Shown here: one piece after another, positions 1-11,890 of the stretch | Position numbering within the stretch: the stretch's first letter is position 1 | Layout: each line of letters begins with the position of its first letter | NCBI GenBank assembly: GCA_030549335.1 | Contig: CM060186.1 | Span: forward strand, 25,411,189 to 25,475,188 | From: Pontederia crassipes | Taxonomy: Eukaryota > Streptophyta > Magnoliopsida > Commelinales > Pontederiaceae | Length of the DNA stretch: 64,000 nt | Direction: 5' to 3' | Translations under genes and position numbers: made by a program | The notes under the pieces: generated by a model | What the model saw: only the letters and a program-made list of their open reading frames with translations | Database searches by the model: none | Told to the model about the DNA's origin: nothing

Positions 1-1598
1 GTGCTAAGAGAGCTTTTCACCCAAGTAGAGTCTCTTAGGAAGGAGAACAAGGCTCTGGTATCTGAATCTCACTATGTAAGTTCTTCAAATCAAACAGTAA
101 CACTTAGTGTCCAGTGATAGCTGTTCATTTCTGGTTTTTTTGTAAAAGATTAATATTGTGTACTTGATCCTGGGAAATCTAGATCAGTTGATACTAAAAT
201 TTTCTCTTGAATAGATAGTTCCTGTTGTTGATCACTTGATTTATGAAGACAAAATAAAATGTATATGCATCAATGAGAACTAAAGGCTCCATTCTGAAAA
301 GCTTTTATCTGTTATTTTGTAACGTCTTGTGTTATTGGCAATGATATGATTTCTGAATGCATCAACATGAGTTGCTTCTGCTCTTGTGTCTCTGACTATC
401 ATGTTTTATGGAAGTTATAAACATTTTCTTTCTAAGAATCTTGTTTGGCTACTTTTAGGAAATTTACTGAACAGATGCACTTCCAGAAACTGAAACTCAC
501 TTCCATCAATTTTACTTTTTATCAATATATTTGCACCAATTTTACTTGTCACTTTGCATAGAATACGACATACTTCAGACCACAATTTTTGACACAATGC
601 ATAGATTAGAAAGATCTTACATAGAAAAACCTAATGAAAATTCCTCGTCTGCGTCCCATCTTGTTATTCAATCATAATATTCATATTTTGTGCATAGTCA
701 CTAATTCTCATGTGATTATTGGTTTCAGTTTCTGTTGTTTAGAAGTGCTTACTGCATTTTTTTTAATAGAAAAAGTGCTTGCTATATTTCTTGTCCTTAC
801 ACAAATTCCAGTTCTTCCCTGATGCCAGACAGTATAATATTAGTCATTTCTTGTTTTTTGCGTAAATGATTTAGATGGAGTAAACCAATATCTGTTATTA
901 ATCCCTGCACCTTGGTCGTCTTCATACTAGATTTATGAATGATTTTTTTTTATTTTACTGATAGGAAGGATTTATAAAATTATTGAAATCGGCTCTCTAC
1001 TTTTTTGTGAACTACAATGTTTCATTTTCTTACTCAAACTTGTATTATTGCTCCGCATATAATTTGTCTTCCTCTCTTTTATCTCCTCTTGGATTTTGTC
1101 ATCCCCAGCCTTATTGATGTGTCTCTTTTCTACATTCCTTACCCTTCCCATTGTTGACAGATTACACTTGAGAGAAATGAACTGAAAGATGAGAACAGTT
1201 CTCTGCAGGCTGAAATATCCAGTCTTCATAACACTCTACAAGGGAGAATGAGATCCGATCCTCTTTGGAGCAGTAACACAGATGCAACTTCTCACCTACT
1301 GACACAGCCAAATGCCACAGTATTCCCAATGCAGAATCAGCCTTTGGTTCTTGAACACATTAACGTTAATTCCATTCTTGAACCCACTAATGTCAATCCC
1401 ATCAAAGTCCTTCAACTTTTTCCAGAATCCAAAACATCAACATCTCCAACATCCCCAAGGCAAGCATCCAGTGTAAGGAGACCACATGCTAGATACCCAA
1501 CTCATTCAGACTTGTGGCCTGATAATCTCCTTACTATGCGACCGGGAGAAGACCCAAGTAGCAGCAATAGCGTAAGCACAACTGATAGCAGGGAATAA
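1..1598 (+). CDS. bHLH47-like: POPEYE/bHLH47-like transcription factor, 3' part
   Basis: Partial gene; the 5' part lies outside the window. The first exon piece (1-75, frame 1) encodes the end of helix 2 and the start of the zipper (LRELFTQVESLRKEN). The donor GTAAGT follows at 76, a 1085-base intron ends at TTGACAG (1160), and the last exon 1161-1598 continues in phase 0 with TLERNELKDENSSLQAEI, then a Ser/Pro/Asn-rich tail with RRPHARYP and a stop at 1596-1598. The zipper wording and the tail motif resemble Arabidopsis POPEYE (bHLH47). That family is known as a nuclear repressor of iron-homeostasis genes in the root, acting with ILR3-type bHLH partners. The DNA-binding basic region is not in the window, so its integrity cannot be judged. 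An ordinary bHLH zipper protein of another subgroup is the alternative, but the RPHARYP tail argues for the POPEYE group. Confidence 0.82.
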
Positions 1599-2479
1599 AG
1601 TTCAAGCAAAGTATGACCTAGTAGACTCCTAGATTTGGCGATGTACAATACAAATTCAGCATTCTCTGTTAGGGGAAGCTTGTACTGAGGCATCGGACAA
1701 AGTTTTACATCAATTATGGTCCACCAGGGGCAAAGGACTAGGATGCAGGAGAAGAAGAGCTGCGTCCCTCTTTCCAAAGTTTAAAGGTACAGTCTGCCTT
1801 CGTGAAGAAATTAGGAGTTTTCATCTCTCCTCTGAAATGCCCCCTTCCATTTGTAACTATAATATGTTGTCCATGCTTTCTTGGTAGGCCAACTCGTGTT
1901 GTTATAGTTGTCTAAACATCTTATGGCATGTGTTCACTTTAGAAAGATGATAAGCTGGTTCCTAGTCACCACTTGCAAGTATCACTCAACTGAATGCTAA
2001 ACCCTTGATGTTCATAAGTCCACATGAATCAACTTTATTCTTTGGGAGTAACAATTCTTTTAAACCAAAGAAATCATGCCCATAATAAGTGCAATAATTG
2101 TATGGGCATACATATTCAAGACAGGAAAAATACATAAATTTCATGTACCCAGAAAATTAATGTAAATTGTTTTTGGTGTGCTAGTTAAGGTTGTGAGTGA
2201 GGCCTCTTTGCTCTCTTATAATGGTAGGTTTGCAGCATGCCCGGACTCAATAAACTGAGCCTCATATGGTCATTTGATTCTTGTGAATTATGCCTGTAAA
2301 CATCCACAGCTCCCACCACGAACCTTGTCAACGAACTGCCAATGTTGTAGAGTCCGATGGACGATCAGAACATTAGCCATCCAAGGCAATTGAGCTGAAA
2401 CCAGCTTCCTTCTTTCTCATCACCTTGTTATCAACTTGCTTACCGGTCATCGACCTGTCTGCAATGGCGTAGGCTGTGG
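1599..2479. other. 3' flank of bHLH47-like gene, no gene seen
   Basis: This stretch follows the stop codon and presumably starts with the 3' untranslated region; an AATAAA occurs near 2247. No coding similarity was recognised until the PPR remnant, which may extend weakly down to about 2200 on the minus strand. Confidence 0.5.
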
Positions 2480-2794
2480 TTAGAAGGATGGAGTCACTTG
2501 AGTGGCGGCCGTCCAACGAAGCCTACAAGCCGTGAGTAACGCTCTCCGTGCAGTTGCATCACCTTTCAACGGCAAGCTCTTCACGAGCACATGTGCTTCT
2601 TCCAGTACTCCTGCTCTTCTCTGCCAAGAAGATCTATCAAACACCCACATATAGTGTTGCATTTTTGGTGAGAGTCCATACTTCCACGCTATTCTCTCGA
2701 AGCACTCCTTGGCCGAAGATACCAACCCTCCATGGCTACAAGCACTCAATAGTTGTAACACTAGGGGAAAAAAATAGATCGACCGAAAATGCAT
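2480..2794 (-). pseudogene. Pentatricopeptide-repeat (PPR) gene fragment, E-type C-terminal part
   Basis: The minus-strand reading contains LLSACSHGGLV, then a KYGLSPKMQHY stretch, RAGVLEEAHVLVKSLPLK and ALLTACRL. This is the usual order at the junction of the last PPR motif and the E domain of plant organelle RNA-editing PPR proteins. Such proteins bind organellar RNA and normally have 400-900 residues; only about 100 codons remain. The conserved CVVDLLGRAG block is disturbed (it reads WVFDRSSWQRRAG), suggesting a local frameshift. There is no start context or upstream PPR array. It lies tail-to-tail with the bHLH47-like gene. I regard it as a host-gene relic; it could also be the last exon of a rearranged gene. 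Confidence 0.6.
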
Positions 2795-2814
2795 TCGCTA
2801 AAAGATTGAGATAA

Positions 2815-3683
2815 ATCAAAATTTATTTTTTTCTTCCTCTTTCCAATTACTAGTCATGGAAACTAGTGAAATCCTTTACATTCATAACTGAATTAAAGAA
2901 ACAAAAAATTCACTTTACTTTTTTTATTTCTTTCTTTCTTTTAACATCTCACATTTCATCTCCACTTGGTGATTATGCTCTCCCTTGTGAGTGGGACATA
3001 GGCATAAGGACATGGTCAAGGAGGTGAGCTGAGTGGGATTTCGAAATGTTAGAGACAAGATTGTTCTTCTCCCTTCTAAAGTTAAGATCATAAGGCCTGC
3101 GTTTCACAATGGAATCATAAATTTTTTTGAATAGTTGAACAAATAGTTTAGTTCGAAGTATGTTTTCATGTGGTGAAATGTAATAATGAGAAATCAGTAA
3201 GATAATGTGATTGAAAAAAAAATATGATGGATTAATTTTTAGTGTGTGATTGAATTAAAAATAATTATTATAAATATAAAGTATAGTTATATTAAATAAT
3301 AAAAAAAATAAAAAGTATAAATTTAGAATTTTTTATGAAAAATATTTGTTAAAAATATATTATTTAAATATAAAAAATTATTTTTTTAATAAATTATATT
3401 TAATGAAATATTTTAAATTTTTATATAAAATAATGAGTAATAAATAATATTATATTAATATGTTATTATAAATATTTTATGGATTAATAAATAAATTATT
3501 TTATATAAGAAAGCGAAAAAGAGAAAATGGTAAAAGAAAAAATATTGAAAAGAAAAGAAATCAGCAACGACAAATAAAAAAAAGACACCTTCTGGTTCCA
3601 CAAAAACCCTAGTTTCAACTTATTAGAAATGGTCTATTTCCATCTCGGGAACTAGGCCACCTTCTTGTGTTTGGATGAATAAT
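2815..3683. other. AT-rich spacer
   Basis: Strongly AT-rich DNA, especially 3200-3560, with many short A and T runs. No coding region or clear repeat ends were recognised. It ends at the left border of the gypsy element. Confidence 0.5.
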
Positions 3684-4380
3684 TGTAACACCTAAAGATT
3701 CACAAAAATTTAGAACTTTTTATAATGCTAATGTTGGAGTCCTAAACCAAAATGGGCTCCCCTTGTTGGATTGATCGGCGATGTCAACCAACGTTCTACT
3801 AGACGATCGAATACTTTCGGGTGTCCGAAAGAGCATCGATAGAAATAGATCTCAATTTTGATCTCTTCTCTCTCTCTCTCCATTACACCACCATGGGGAT
3901 TTGTAACTCCTCCAACATGATCTTTGAACTTTAATGGACACGAAACCCCCTTTGCTTTAAAGCCCACTTTCCTCTCTCCCTTCATCTTCTTCTTCCTACT
4001 CATCTCCTACATTCCATGTGTTCTTCTTTCGTTGGTCTCGGCCAGAGGATGGATGGGACAACTCCGACAGGTTTGTTGGATGCATGCAACATGGGAGCAT
4101 GAAGGAGGAATGACTAAAGCTTCATCCCTTGAAGATTCAAATCAAAAAGTGTAAAAAGGTGTGCCTTCGGGATCTAGATCATAGGGATGTTTCAGATGGG
4201 ATATGCATGTTTGATGGCTGTTTTGGGGTTAGATTTGCATGCTATAATGGGTAGACATCATGCCATATCCTCTAATAGTTAATCCAAATGCATATTGATT
4301 ATGAAAGATTTATTTCGAAAGTCTTTTGGACGAGTGATATAGATCTGATTTCCATGCTATGTTCATCATGTGATTGATAT

Positions 4381-7053
4381 TGTGACGACCTTCTACTCAT
4401 TTTGGCGCCACAAGGGTGAAACCGAAAAATCAATCGTTTAAATTTGAATTCAAAACTTCAACGGAAATCAACGTTTCAAAATAAACTAACTCTGAAAATT
4501 CGTTCATGCGTCAAATACAATATTTATCCATAATTATTCACATCACAGGCAATTTATAAAGTTTAATATGTACATCACTTGCAGTTTATAATTACCAAAT
4601 AATATGGGACTCAAGCCCAAAATTTTTAAACTATAACAACATACGAGTTTCGTCATAAAACTTTCACACAAACAAAACATATCGAATGTCTGTCAAATCC
4701 ATTAAGAGACTCAAGCCCTCATCCAATTCCATAATAGGGACTCGCTCATATCGTCTCATTTATAAACCATGGAGCCTCCGCTTCCATCGACCAATTTAAA
4801 TCCACAAGAAATCATGGGTCACAACCCAAAATCAGGCGGCGTCAAGATAAATAAAATAATAATAATCAGTTTAAAAGAATAATAAGTATCAAAGAACAAT
4901 ATTTCCAGATACGCTCTTTGCGGAATCTCACACACTATCCCTTTTGAATCAATACCTATTTCCAAACAACCATATGCAGTATATGCATTTCTTTCCTGTA
5001 AACATTAAAAGAGAAAGGGGTGAGCATGGATTAAGCTCAGTGAGTTAAAACGACTATCTCAAGTATGAAAACTGTTGCGAAAATCAACATTCAATTTTCA
5101 GAAAATATTTAAAATCCACTATTCTTCAAAAGGAACTCATTCACATAATGATCATGCAAAATGAATTGTCATGTATGCACATGCATGGTGAAATCATACA
5201 TATATGATATATAAGTTGGGGAATCATTATCAAATATGAATATCCAATCTCCTCAATAGAGTACTCAATCACACCCCTCGTATTTTATTGACACAGAATG
5301 GTTGCTCTAATTCCGTCCCTCGTATCCTATTGACATAGGACGTTGAACCGCTCCTCGTATCCCATTGACACAGAGCTTATTATATTTTTTTTCATTCTAT
5401 CCCTCGTATCCCATTGACACAGGATGGTTATTCTAATTTTACCCTTCGTGTCACTGTATTGACACAGGATGTTGAACTTGCTCCTCGTGTCACTATATCA
5501 ACACAGAGTAAACCAAACCCCAATCGGTCTACCCGAAGTTGGCCAATCCTCCAAGGTGAAAATACTCCGCCTTATGCAGGTTTTTACATGAAGTGCACAT
5601 GATGCATGAATGCATATTCAAGGCGAAGGTTTGGAGTTGAAGTCATCACGTTAAAACATTTCATTTCAAAACCAAATATTTTATTCAGAAAAATAATAAA
5701 AACTTTTATCAAAATTGATAGGCTTCCAAAATTCATAATTAAACATTACAATTCATATGATGGCACACATATGAAGCACACAAATAAGTATGATTATGCA
5801 TGAATAAAAACGATCTCGAAATTTCGCCCCTCATCGAATGGGACAATGTTACCACTCCGAAGAGTTAAGTAATTTATATCATTTGAGATAAGTTCCCTCA
5901 CCTTAGATTCGTCGAGTTCCAAATTATCTCCTCGTCCGAATCCAATCAAAAGTAAACACAACCTATCACATTCGCTGCTTGATTAATTAATATTATAAAA
6001 TAAATTTGGTAATTCACTATTCACAACTACTCAGCGTCCTTATATAAATCAAGTCCTATTATGGATTTGTTATAATACTTACCAAAAAGGAAAAGAAGGC
6101 CTCGTCGTCTAGTAACATTCTAATCGAATCACAATAACCCACGAACTATCGCTTTCCGATTAGGAGCCTCCTATAAACGAGATTCAATCAAACTTTAAAT
6201 AAAACATAATTAGAACCTTATCTACATTATAATAATTATTTTCAGTTGTCCGACATTCATACCACAACTACTATAGCCGTCGCTCTCAGAACCACAACCG
6301 CACTCGCCAAAGTGTCGGAAAGCCGTCGAACACCTTAATCATCCATAATAAAATAAGTTACTTTAAATTGTTCACATCACTAAAATCTAATCAAATGCAC
6401 ATTCTTATTCGCTTACCAACCATGATACGAGAACGAGTTCGCCGGTAAGGTCGCCAAAGAACGATCGGACTTCAAAACCTACCAGGATGTCGAGATGAGC
6501 TCGATCGGAGTTCCCCGTCTGTTCGCCGAAAAGTTCGTCGAAAAGTTCACCGAAAAGCCCTAAATCTCGGCCTCCTAGGTGATTTGGACAAAAACATGAT
6601 TAAAACCCCTTTAAATGAACCTAATCAACATGAGAATGGTGTACAATTCACCAGGAGAAGGATCGGTGCGAATCGGAGCCGAAATCATCGCCGGAATCAT
6701 CACTGACAGATTTTTTACCCTCCTCGCACTTTTTCCTCAATGCGTCGTGCACTGTGGACCGATCATCTCATACTATATGTCAAAATGTTCATCTCGTCAT
6801 CCTCTTTCCATCGGTATCTCTCGTGCAAAAAATGAAGGTCGGATGGCGGAGATCTGGTGGCCGGAAGTGGGCAGCGGCTAGGCTCGTGCGTGAGCACTAT
6901 AGCACGTCGAATAGTGGAGGTGGAGAGAGAAGATGTTCCACTTTTCCACGTATATACTTTTTATTTTTATTGTTTTTTCTTGCCAAAAGACCCAATTGCC
7001 CTCTTCTTTTAAAAGTTTTTACACATTTTTTTTAAATTTGACGGGATGTTACA
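4381..7053. mobile_element. Solo LTR, probably Ty3/gypsy type, inserted in the gypsy left LTR
   Basis: It starts TGTGACGACC and ends GGGATGTTACA, giving TG...CA ends with an inverted TGT(A/G)ACA-like terminus. The flanks GATAT and TATAT agree at four of five positions, and the right LTR of the host element has the uninterrupted sequence at the corresponding point (about 17320). No coding domains were recognised in its 2673 bases. It carries a minisatellite at 5270-5510 and a GTGAGC...GCTCAGTGAG segment near 5020-5045. Confidence 0.7.
5270..5515 (+). repeat. Minisatellite, about six copies of CTCGTATCCCATTGACACAG
   Basis: The core CTCGT(A/G)TC-CATTGACACAGGA recurs at irregular 45-65-base spacing (near 5277, 5320, 5356, 5402, 5444 and 5482), separated by TTCTAATT-type linkers. 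It lies inside the solo LTR and is therefore part of the element's regulatory region rather than a host repeat. Confidence 0.75.
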
Positions 7054-8269
7054 TATATGATCTTGATGCATATTGGAGCAGTTAAGGAAGAAATCACTTC
7101 ATGCTTTAGATCTAATAATCTTTCTGCAATAAGCTATGATATAGATGTTAAAAGTTTGATTATATTCCGATATGTGGAGAAATGTATGATTTGCACATGA
7201 TTATTATAAAATGATTTGTTAATGACATGTCATAACTTATGGATCGAGTATGTTAATAGAAGTAATGTTAGTATATGTTAGATCAATGATTGTATGAAAA
7301 AGTTGTTTGAAAACTTAAGGATTTCTGCAATGACCTGTGATTTTGTCGAACTAAAATGGGCGACCGGAACCTCTTTCGGACGTCCGAATAGCTTCGACTG
7401 AGGTCTGAAATTGGATTGGATGATCGATTTGGACCAGAAAGGAAGTCCAAAATTCCTTCATACGATCGAAATGAAAAAAAAATATCGAGACTAAAAAATG
7501 ACGACAATAACTAGTTAATCGACCGAAACCATTTCGGGCGACCGATCTGGATTATCATACTAGAAAAGCTTCTGACGGTGGATGAAGAAAACAATCTCCA
7601 ATTGATCGAGGAAGATAACTATTTCCAATAGACGATCGGTCCAATTTTAGCCAATTGAAACTCTTGACTGAAAGTCCGTGAACCACCTTATGTCAAAATG
7701 GACAACCAGACACCTTGAGGTCAATCAATTTATACATGGCCTTTGAAACAATCGAAAGATGAACTTAGAACAGATGACCAAACCATTTTCGGTCAACCGA
7801 TGACCACCAACAAAATGGGCGTCCGAACATCTTTCATACGACCGCTGAATGCTCACCAAAACGGACGATCGTTCAACTTTTTGGGGATCTGACTTGTAGA
7901 CAGAGGGAATATGATCCTAATTTACTGATTTGACAAGTGAACAAAAAGATGATCTGGAACCACATTTTCTCTTCACAACCTTGATTATCTAAGTGATCAA
8001 AAGATAGGTTCATGATTAATAATATAAAAGATGTGGGTTACCACTGTCTACCTAGATGGGAGTTTCTCCCGGTGGACATTCTCCACCTACAGATATTTTT
8101 GCCTTGAGCGACTATGACATAAACTATGATTACAAATACAAAAATGAAATGAATTATGTATGGGACCTATGGAGTTGTACTTATGGCATGGACTTGTATA
8201 TGCCAAGTATTAATGTTGAACTTTGAGTTATACTATGATATTTTATTCTATCTTTCACATTTTCATATT

Positions 8270-8788
8270 AGGTTATTTCCATAAACCACACCTAAACTAT
8301 CGCGATTTTTCGCATCTAACTCCAAACTACGAACTTATTTTTTTGTATCCCTAAACTATCACAATTTTTCACTTTAGTCCTTCCGTCTACTTCTATTAAG
8401 TTTTCCGTTACTTTTTATTTTTCTCATTTATAAAAAGACTAAATTACCCCTCCCTCCATAACGCATCAAATAATAAATATAAAAATGAAAAAAATTTGAG
8501 GGAGGGTAATTTAGACTTTTCATAGATGACAATTTTTTTTGTTTACCACTTTAATCCTTCCAATGATTTTTAAATTTTTTATATTTTTATATTATTTTTT
8601 TATAGAGGGATGGGTAATTTAGTTTTTTCATAAATGAAAAAGAGTAAAAGTAACGAAAAACATAACAGAAGTAGATGGAAGGACTAAAGTGAAAATCGTG
8701 ATAGTATAGGGATAAAAAAATAAGTTCGTAGTTTGATGTTAGATGCAAAAAATTGCGATAGTTTAGGAGAGGTTTATGGAAATAATCC
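8270..8788. mobile_element. Mutator-type MITE in gypsy left LTR
   Basis: A 519-base element with inverted ends (AGGTTATTTCCATAAACC at the left, GGTTTATGGAAATAATCC at the right). The inverted arms extend more than 130 bases and share the phrases CTAAACTATCGCGATTTTT and CTTTAGTCCTTCC. A perfect 9-bp target duplication TTTCATATT flanks it (8261-8269 and 8789-8797). The right LTR of the host gypsy element has the empty site near 18290. The 9-bp duplication is diagnostic of Mutator-like elements. No transposase is present, so it is non-autonomous. Confidence 0.88.
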
Positions 8789-9764
8789 TTTCATATTCAA
8801 GTATTGTAATATTTTATTTTGAAAGTCTCCTGCTTACGTGTCATTTTTTTAATCATTTGGGTAAATGAAAGAGTCAAAGTAGTACAGAAGGAAATAACAC
8901 ACGATAGGAGATTTCGCCATGTGATAGGGTCGAATTATGGGGTGTTACATTTATAATATCAAAGCCTAACATCAGGACTCTCTTGATGTCTTAGCTATAC
9001 AGTCTAGATATCTGAATGGTCCATGTGCACCCACTAGAGCAACCACCACATTCAATCGTCGCAAAAATTTAGGGACCCGAAGGTGGTACCTTGGAATGGC
9101 TTCAGGGAGCTGTTCGAGACAAAGCATACATGATGCGTAAAATTTGTAACAAATAAATTTGCTAGCAAGTACACTAATCGTATCAAGTAACAAAGTGTGG
9201 AGTAGAGTTGTCGATCCCGCGATGAATTAGTTAAATCTAATCTATCTCCTAATCTACTTGGAGAAGAAAATGGTGTTGTGATATAAAAGTAGAAAATAAA
9301 TGTGCAAAAAATTAAATAACAGAAAATAAAATAAACGAGTGTTGATCCTTGAGAATTATGGATTATTAATGTAAAGATAAATGTGTATGATCCTTTATAA
9401 TGGTTGAGTCATAATAATAAATAATAATTTTGATGGGAATAATGGGTGTCCCCCCAACTTAAATGGGGGGACACTCCCCCATTTAGTGTCCCATCGAATT
9501 CACATCCGACGGTTGGAGCAGATTTTACGAATTTTAAGAATTCACATCCGACGATGGTTCTAACCAGTTGAACGAGCGGTTTAGAATTCGATTTGCACAG
9601 ACCGGTGTCAAGTGGTATAAAAACTCCTCGGATTCACTCATTTTCTTCTCTCCTCTCTCTCCTCTTCGTTTTTCCTCTCCGTGCCGCCACCTCTCTCTCT
9701 CATCTCCGTGCGGCTGTCCGACGCCGCCGAGCCTCCAACTCCTCTCTCTTCCTCTTCAGTGTTT

Positions 9765-10012
9765 CACCTCTGTGCGACGACTTCCTCTGACGCCCCTCGC
9801 CGCAGATATGCTCGCCATCGACCCCCGCATGACGGTGTCCGAGCTCTTCAGCGCTTCACCTCTGTGCGACAACCTCCTTTGACGCGTGTTGCCGCAAATC
9901 TGCCCGCCGCAGACCCCCACATGATGGCATCTGAGGTCCTCAGCGCTTCACCTCCGCGCGGCGACCCCATCCGACACCTGTCGCGGCAGATCTGCCTGCT
10001 ACCGACCCCGCG
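9765..10012 (+). repeat. Tandem repeat, about 95-base unit, about 2.6 copies
   Basis: The unit starts near CACCTCTGTGCGACGAC and runs through GACCCCCGCATGA to TTCAGCGCTT; copies begin near 9765, 9858 and 9948. It lies in the left GC-rich block of the MULE. Copies differ at many positions, so the duplication is not recent. Confidence 0.7.
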
Positions 10013-11689
10013 CGAACAATAGCGGATCTCCAAGCCCATCCGCCACAGATCTGCCCCGCCACTGACCCCTCGAGGTCGAAGATGCTCAGATCCATGACAC
10101 CTCGGCCAGATCCGTCGGTCAGATCTATTTTCGCGCACTGCCACCATTGATCGAGCAATCAATGATCTACCATGCACCCCACCGATCAGATCTGCTCTTG
10201 CGCACTGCCACCGACCAGATCGAAAGCTCGCTCTGCCTCTCGTGCATGACAGCCGACGAGCCCGCCCCACCACCGCTGAGCTCGTGCGCTGCCATCGTCG
10301 AGGTAGTGCACCGCTGCTGTAGATCTCGTTCGCCCCGCCGTCGCCGCCGAGCTCGCCTGCCCGCCCTACCGCCGCCGATCTCGCGCACCGCCATCGCCGA
10401 GCACACGTACTTAATCCATGTCAATCCACGTTAATTTGTCATGCTGTAATTTTTTTGTTGTGTTAGTCCATGTTGCGGTAAACTTTTGTTAATCCATGCT
10501 TGGATTAGTTAAACTTTTGTTAAACCATGCTTGAATTAGTTAAACTTTTGTTAATCCATACTTTGATTAGTTACGCTTTTGTTAATCCATATTGTAAAAT
10601 TCTTTTTCTTGCTTGTATGACATTGAAACAACGGTGTAAAACGTTGTGTAAGGCTCTTTTCTCGTCAATATTTGTACAATGCCTATCTTTCTGACATACT
10701 ACACAATCTCTATCTCACTTTTCATCGAGCTCCGCCAACATGTGGAGCGAACCGCATTATAATCCTCTCCATGTTAACATAATCATCTCCATGTACACAA
10801 TTCGAGTTGAACATATCAATTCCGACATATTGAAAATAAGCTATCCGAAAGGTCAATCTCGTTCAGAACATGAACAAATGTTTTCAGAAAACAGCCTTGA
10901 TGATAAGAACATTTTGAAGTTTTGAAGTTCTGGAGGCATCACACAAATCTGTGCTTTACACGATAAGAACATTTTGATAACAACAAAGAAAGTTTGACTA
11001 ATTTACAACATGAATTATCAATAAAAAAATTACAAAAGTGTAACTAATAATGGATTAATTGAGTTTAAATAGTTTACAACAAAATTTACACCATGAAGGA
11101 TTAACGGATTAACATCGATTAACAGTGAGCTCGACGGCTGCAGTGGCAAGTGCGCGAGCTCGGCAGCGGCGGCGCAGGCAGGCTCGACGGCGACGGTGGT
11201 GGTGCACGAACACAACGACAGCGGGAGCTCGGGGTGAGGGGGCGGCGGCGTGCCGCGGGGTCACGACGTGTGGGGTCGGCGGTGTGGTGGTGCACGAACA
11301 CTGCGGCAACGGGAGCTTTGGGTGAGGGGGTGGCGGCGTGCGGCGGGGTCACAATGTGTGGGGTCGACGGTGGGGCAGTCGAACTCGGCGGTGATGGGGC
11401 GGCGCTCAGTGTGCATTGTGCGGCGGCTCTCGGTGTGAGAGGGTGGCGACGTGCGGCGGCGCTCAGTGTGCGGGGTCAGCGGTGGTGCGGGGTCGTGGGA
11501 GGTCATCACGGAGGTCGACAGCACCACGGCGGGGGTGAGGTCGGCGGTGCTCGGTGAGATCGAGGCGGGGAGCTCGATGTCAGGACCGCGCAGATCTACT
11601 CGTTGATAGTAGGATCGGGCCCTCTTCACGCGCAGATTTGGTCGGCGGTAGGCGAAGGGCGAGATCTGGTGCTCGAGGTCACAGGCTGT

Positions 11690-11890
11690 CGTCAAGGCGC
11701 AAATCTCATCGGTGGTAGGCAGATCTAGATGGACACGTTCACTGAGGCACATATCTCATCGGTGGTGGGCGTATCTCTTCGGACGCGGTCGTCAAGGTGC
11801 ATATTTCATCGGTGGCAGGAAGATCTAGACGGACGAGGTCATCGAGGTGCAGATCTCGTCGATGGTGGGTAGATGTGGACGGACAAGGTT
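11690..11890 (+). repeat. Tandem repeat, about 50-60-base unit, four copies
   Basis: The units share CAGATCTCATCGGTGGT, a GGCAGATCTAGA-like part and GGACGAGGTCATCGAGGTG. They lie in the right GC-rich block of the MULE. Confidence 0.65.

Larger units (their letters stand above)
3684..8949 (+). repeat. Left LTR of the gypsy element (contains two insertions)
   Basis: It matches the right LTR in blocks: 4185-4380 with the start of 17152-18432, 7054-7260 with about 17325-17520, and 7970-8270 plus 8789-8945 with about 17580-18430. The places where the two LTRs lose register coincide with the borders of the two insertions, so the right LTR acts as the empty-site control. Confidence 0.85.

Noticed and set aside
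5270-5515. CRISPR-like look of regularly repeated words
   Set aside because: Spacing and linkers are irregular and related to one another, and the host is a plant; it is a minisatellite in an LTR.
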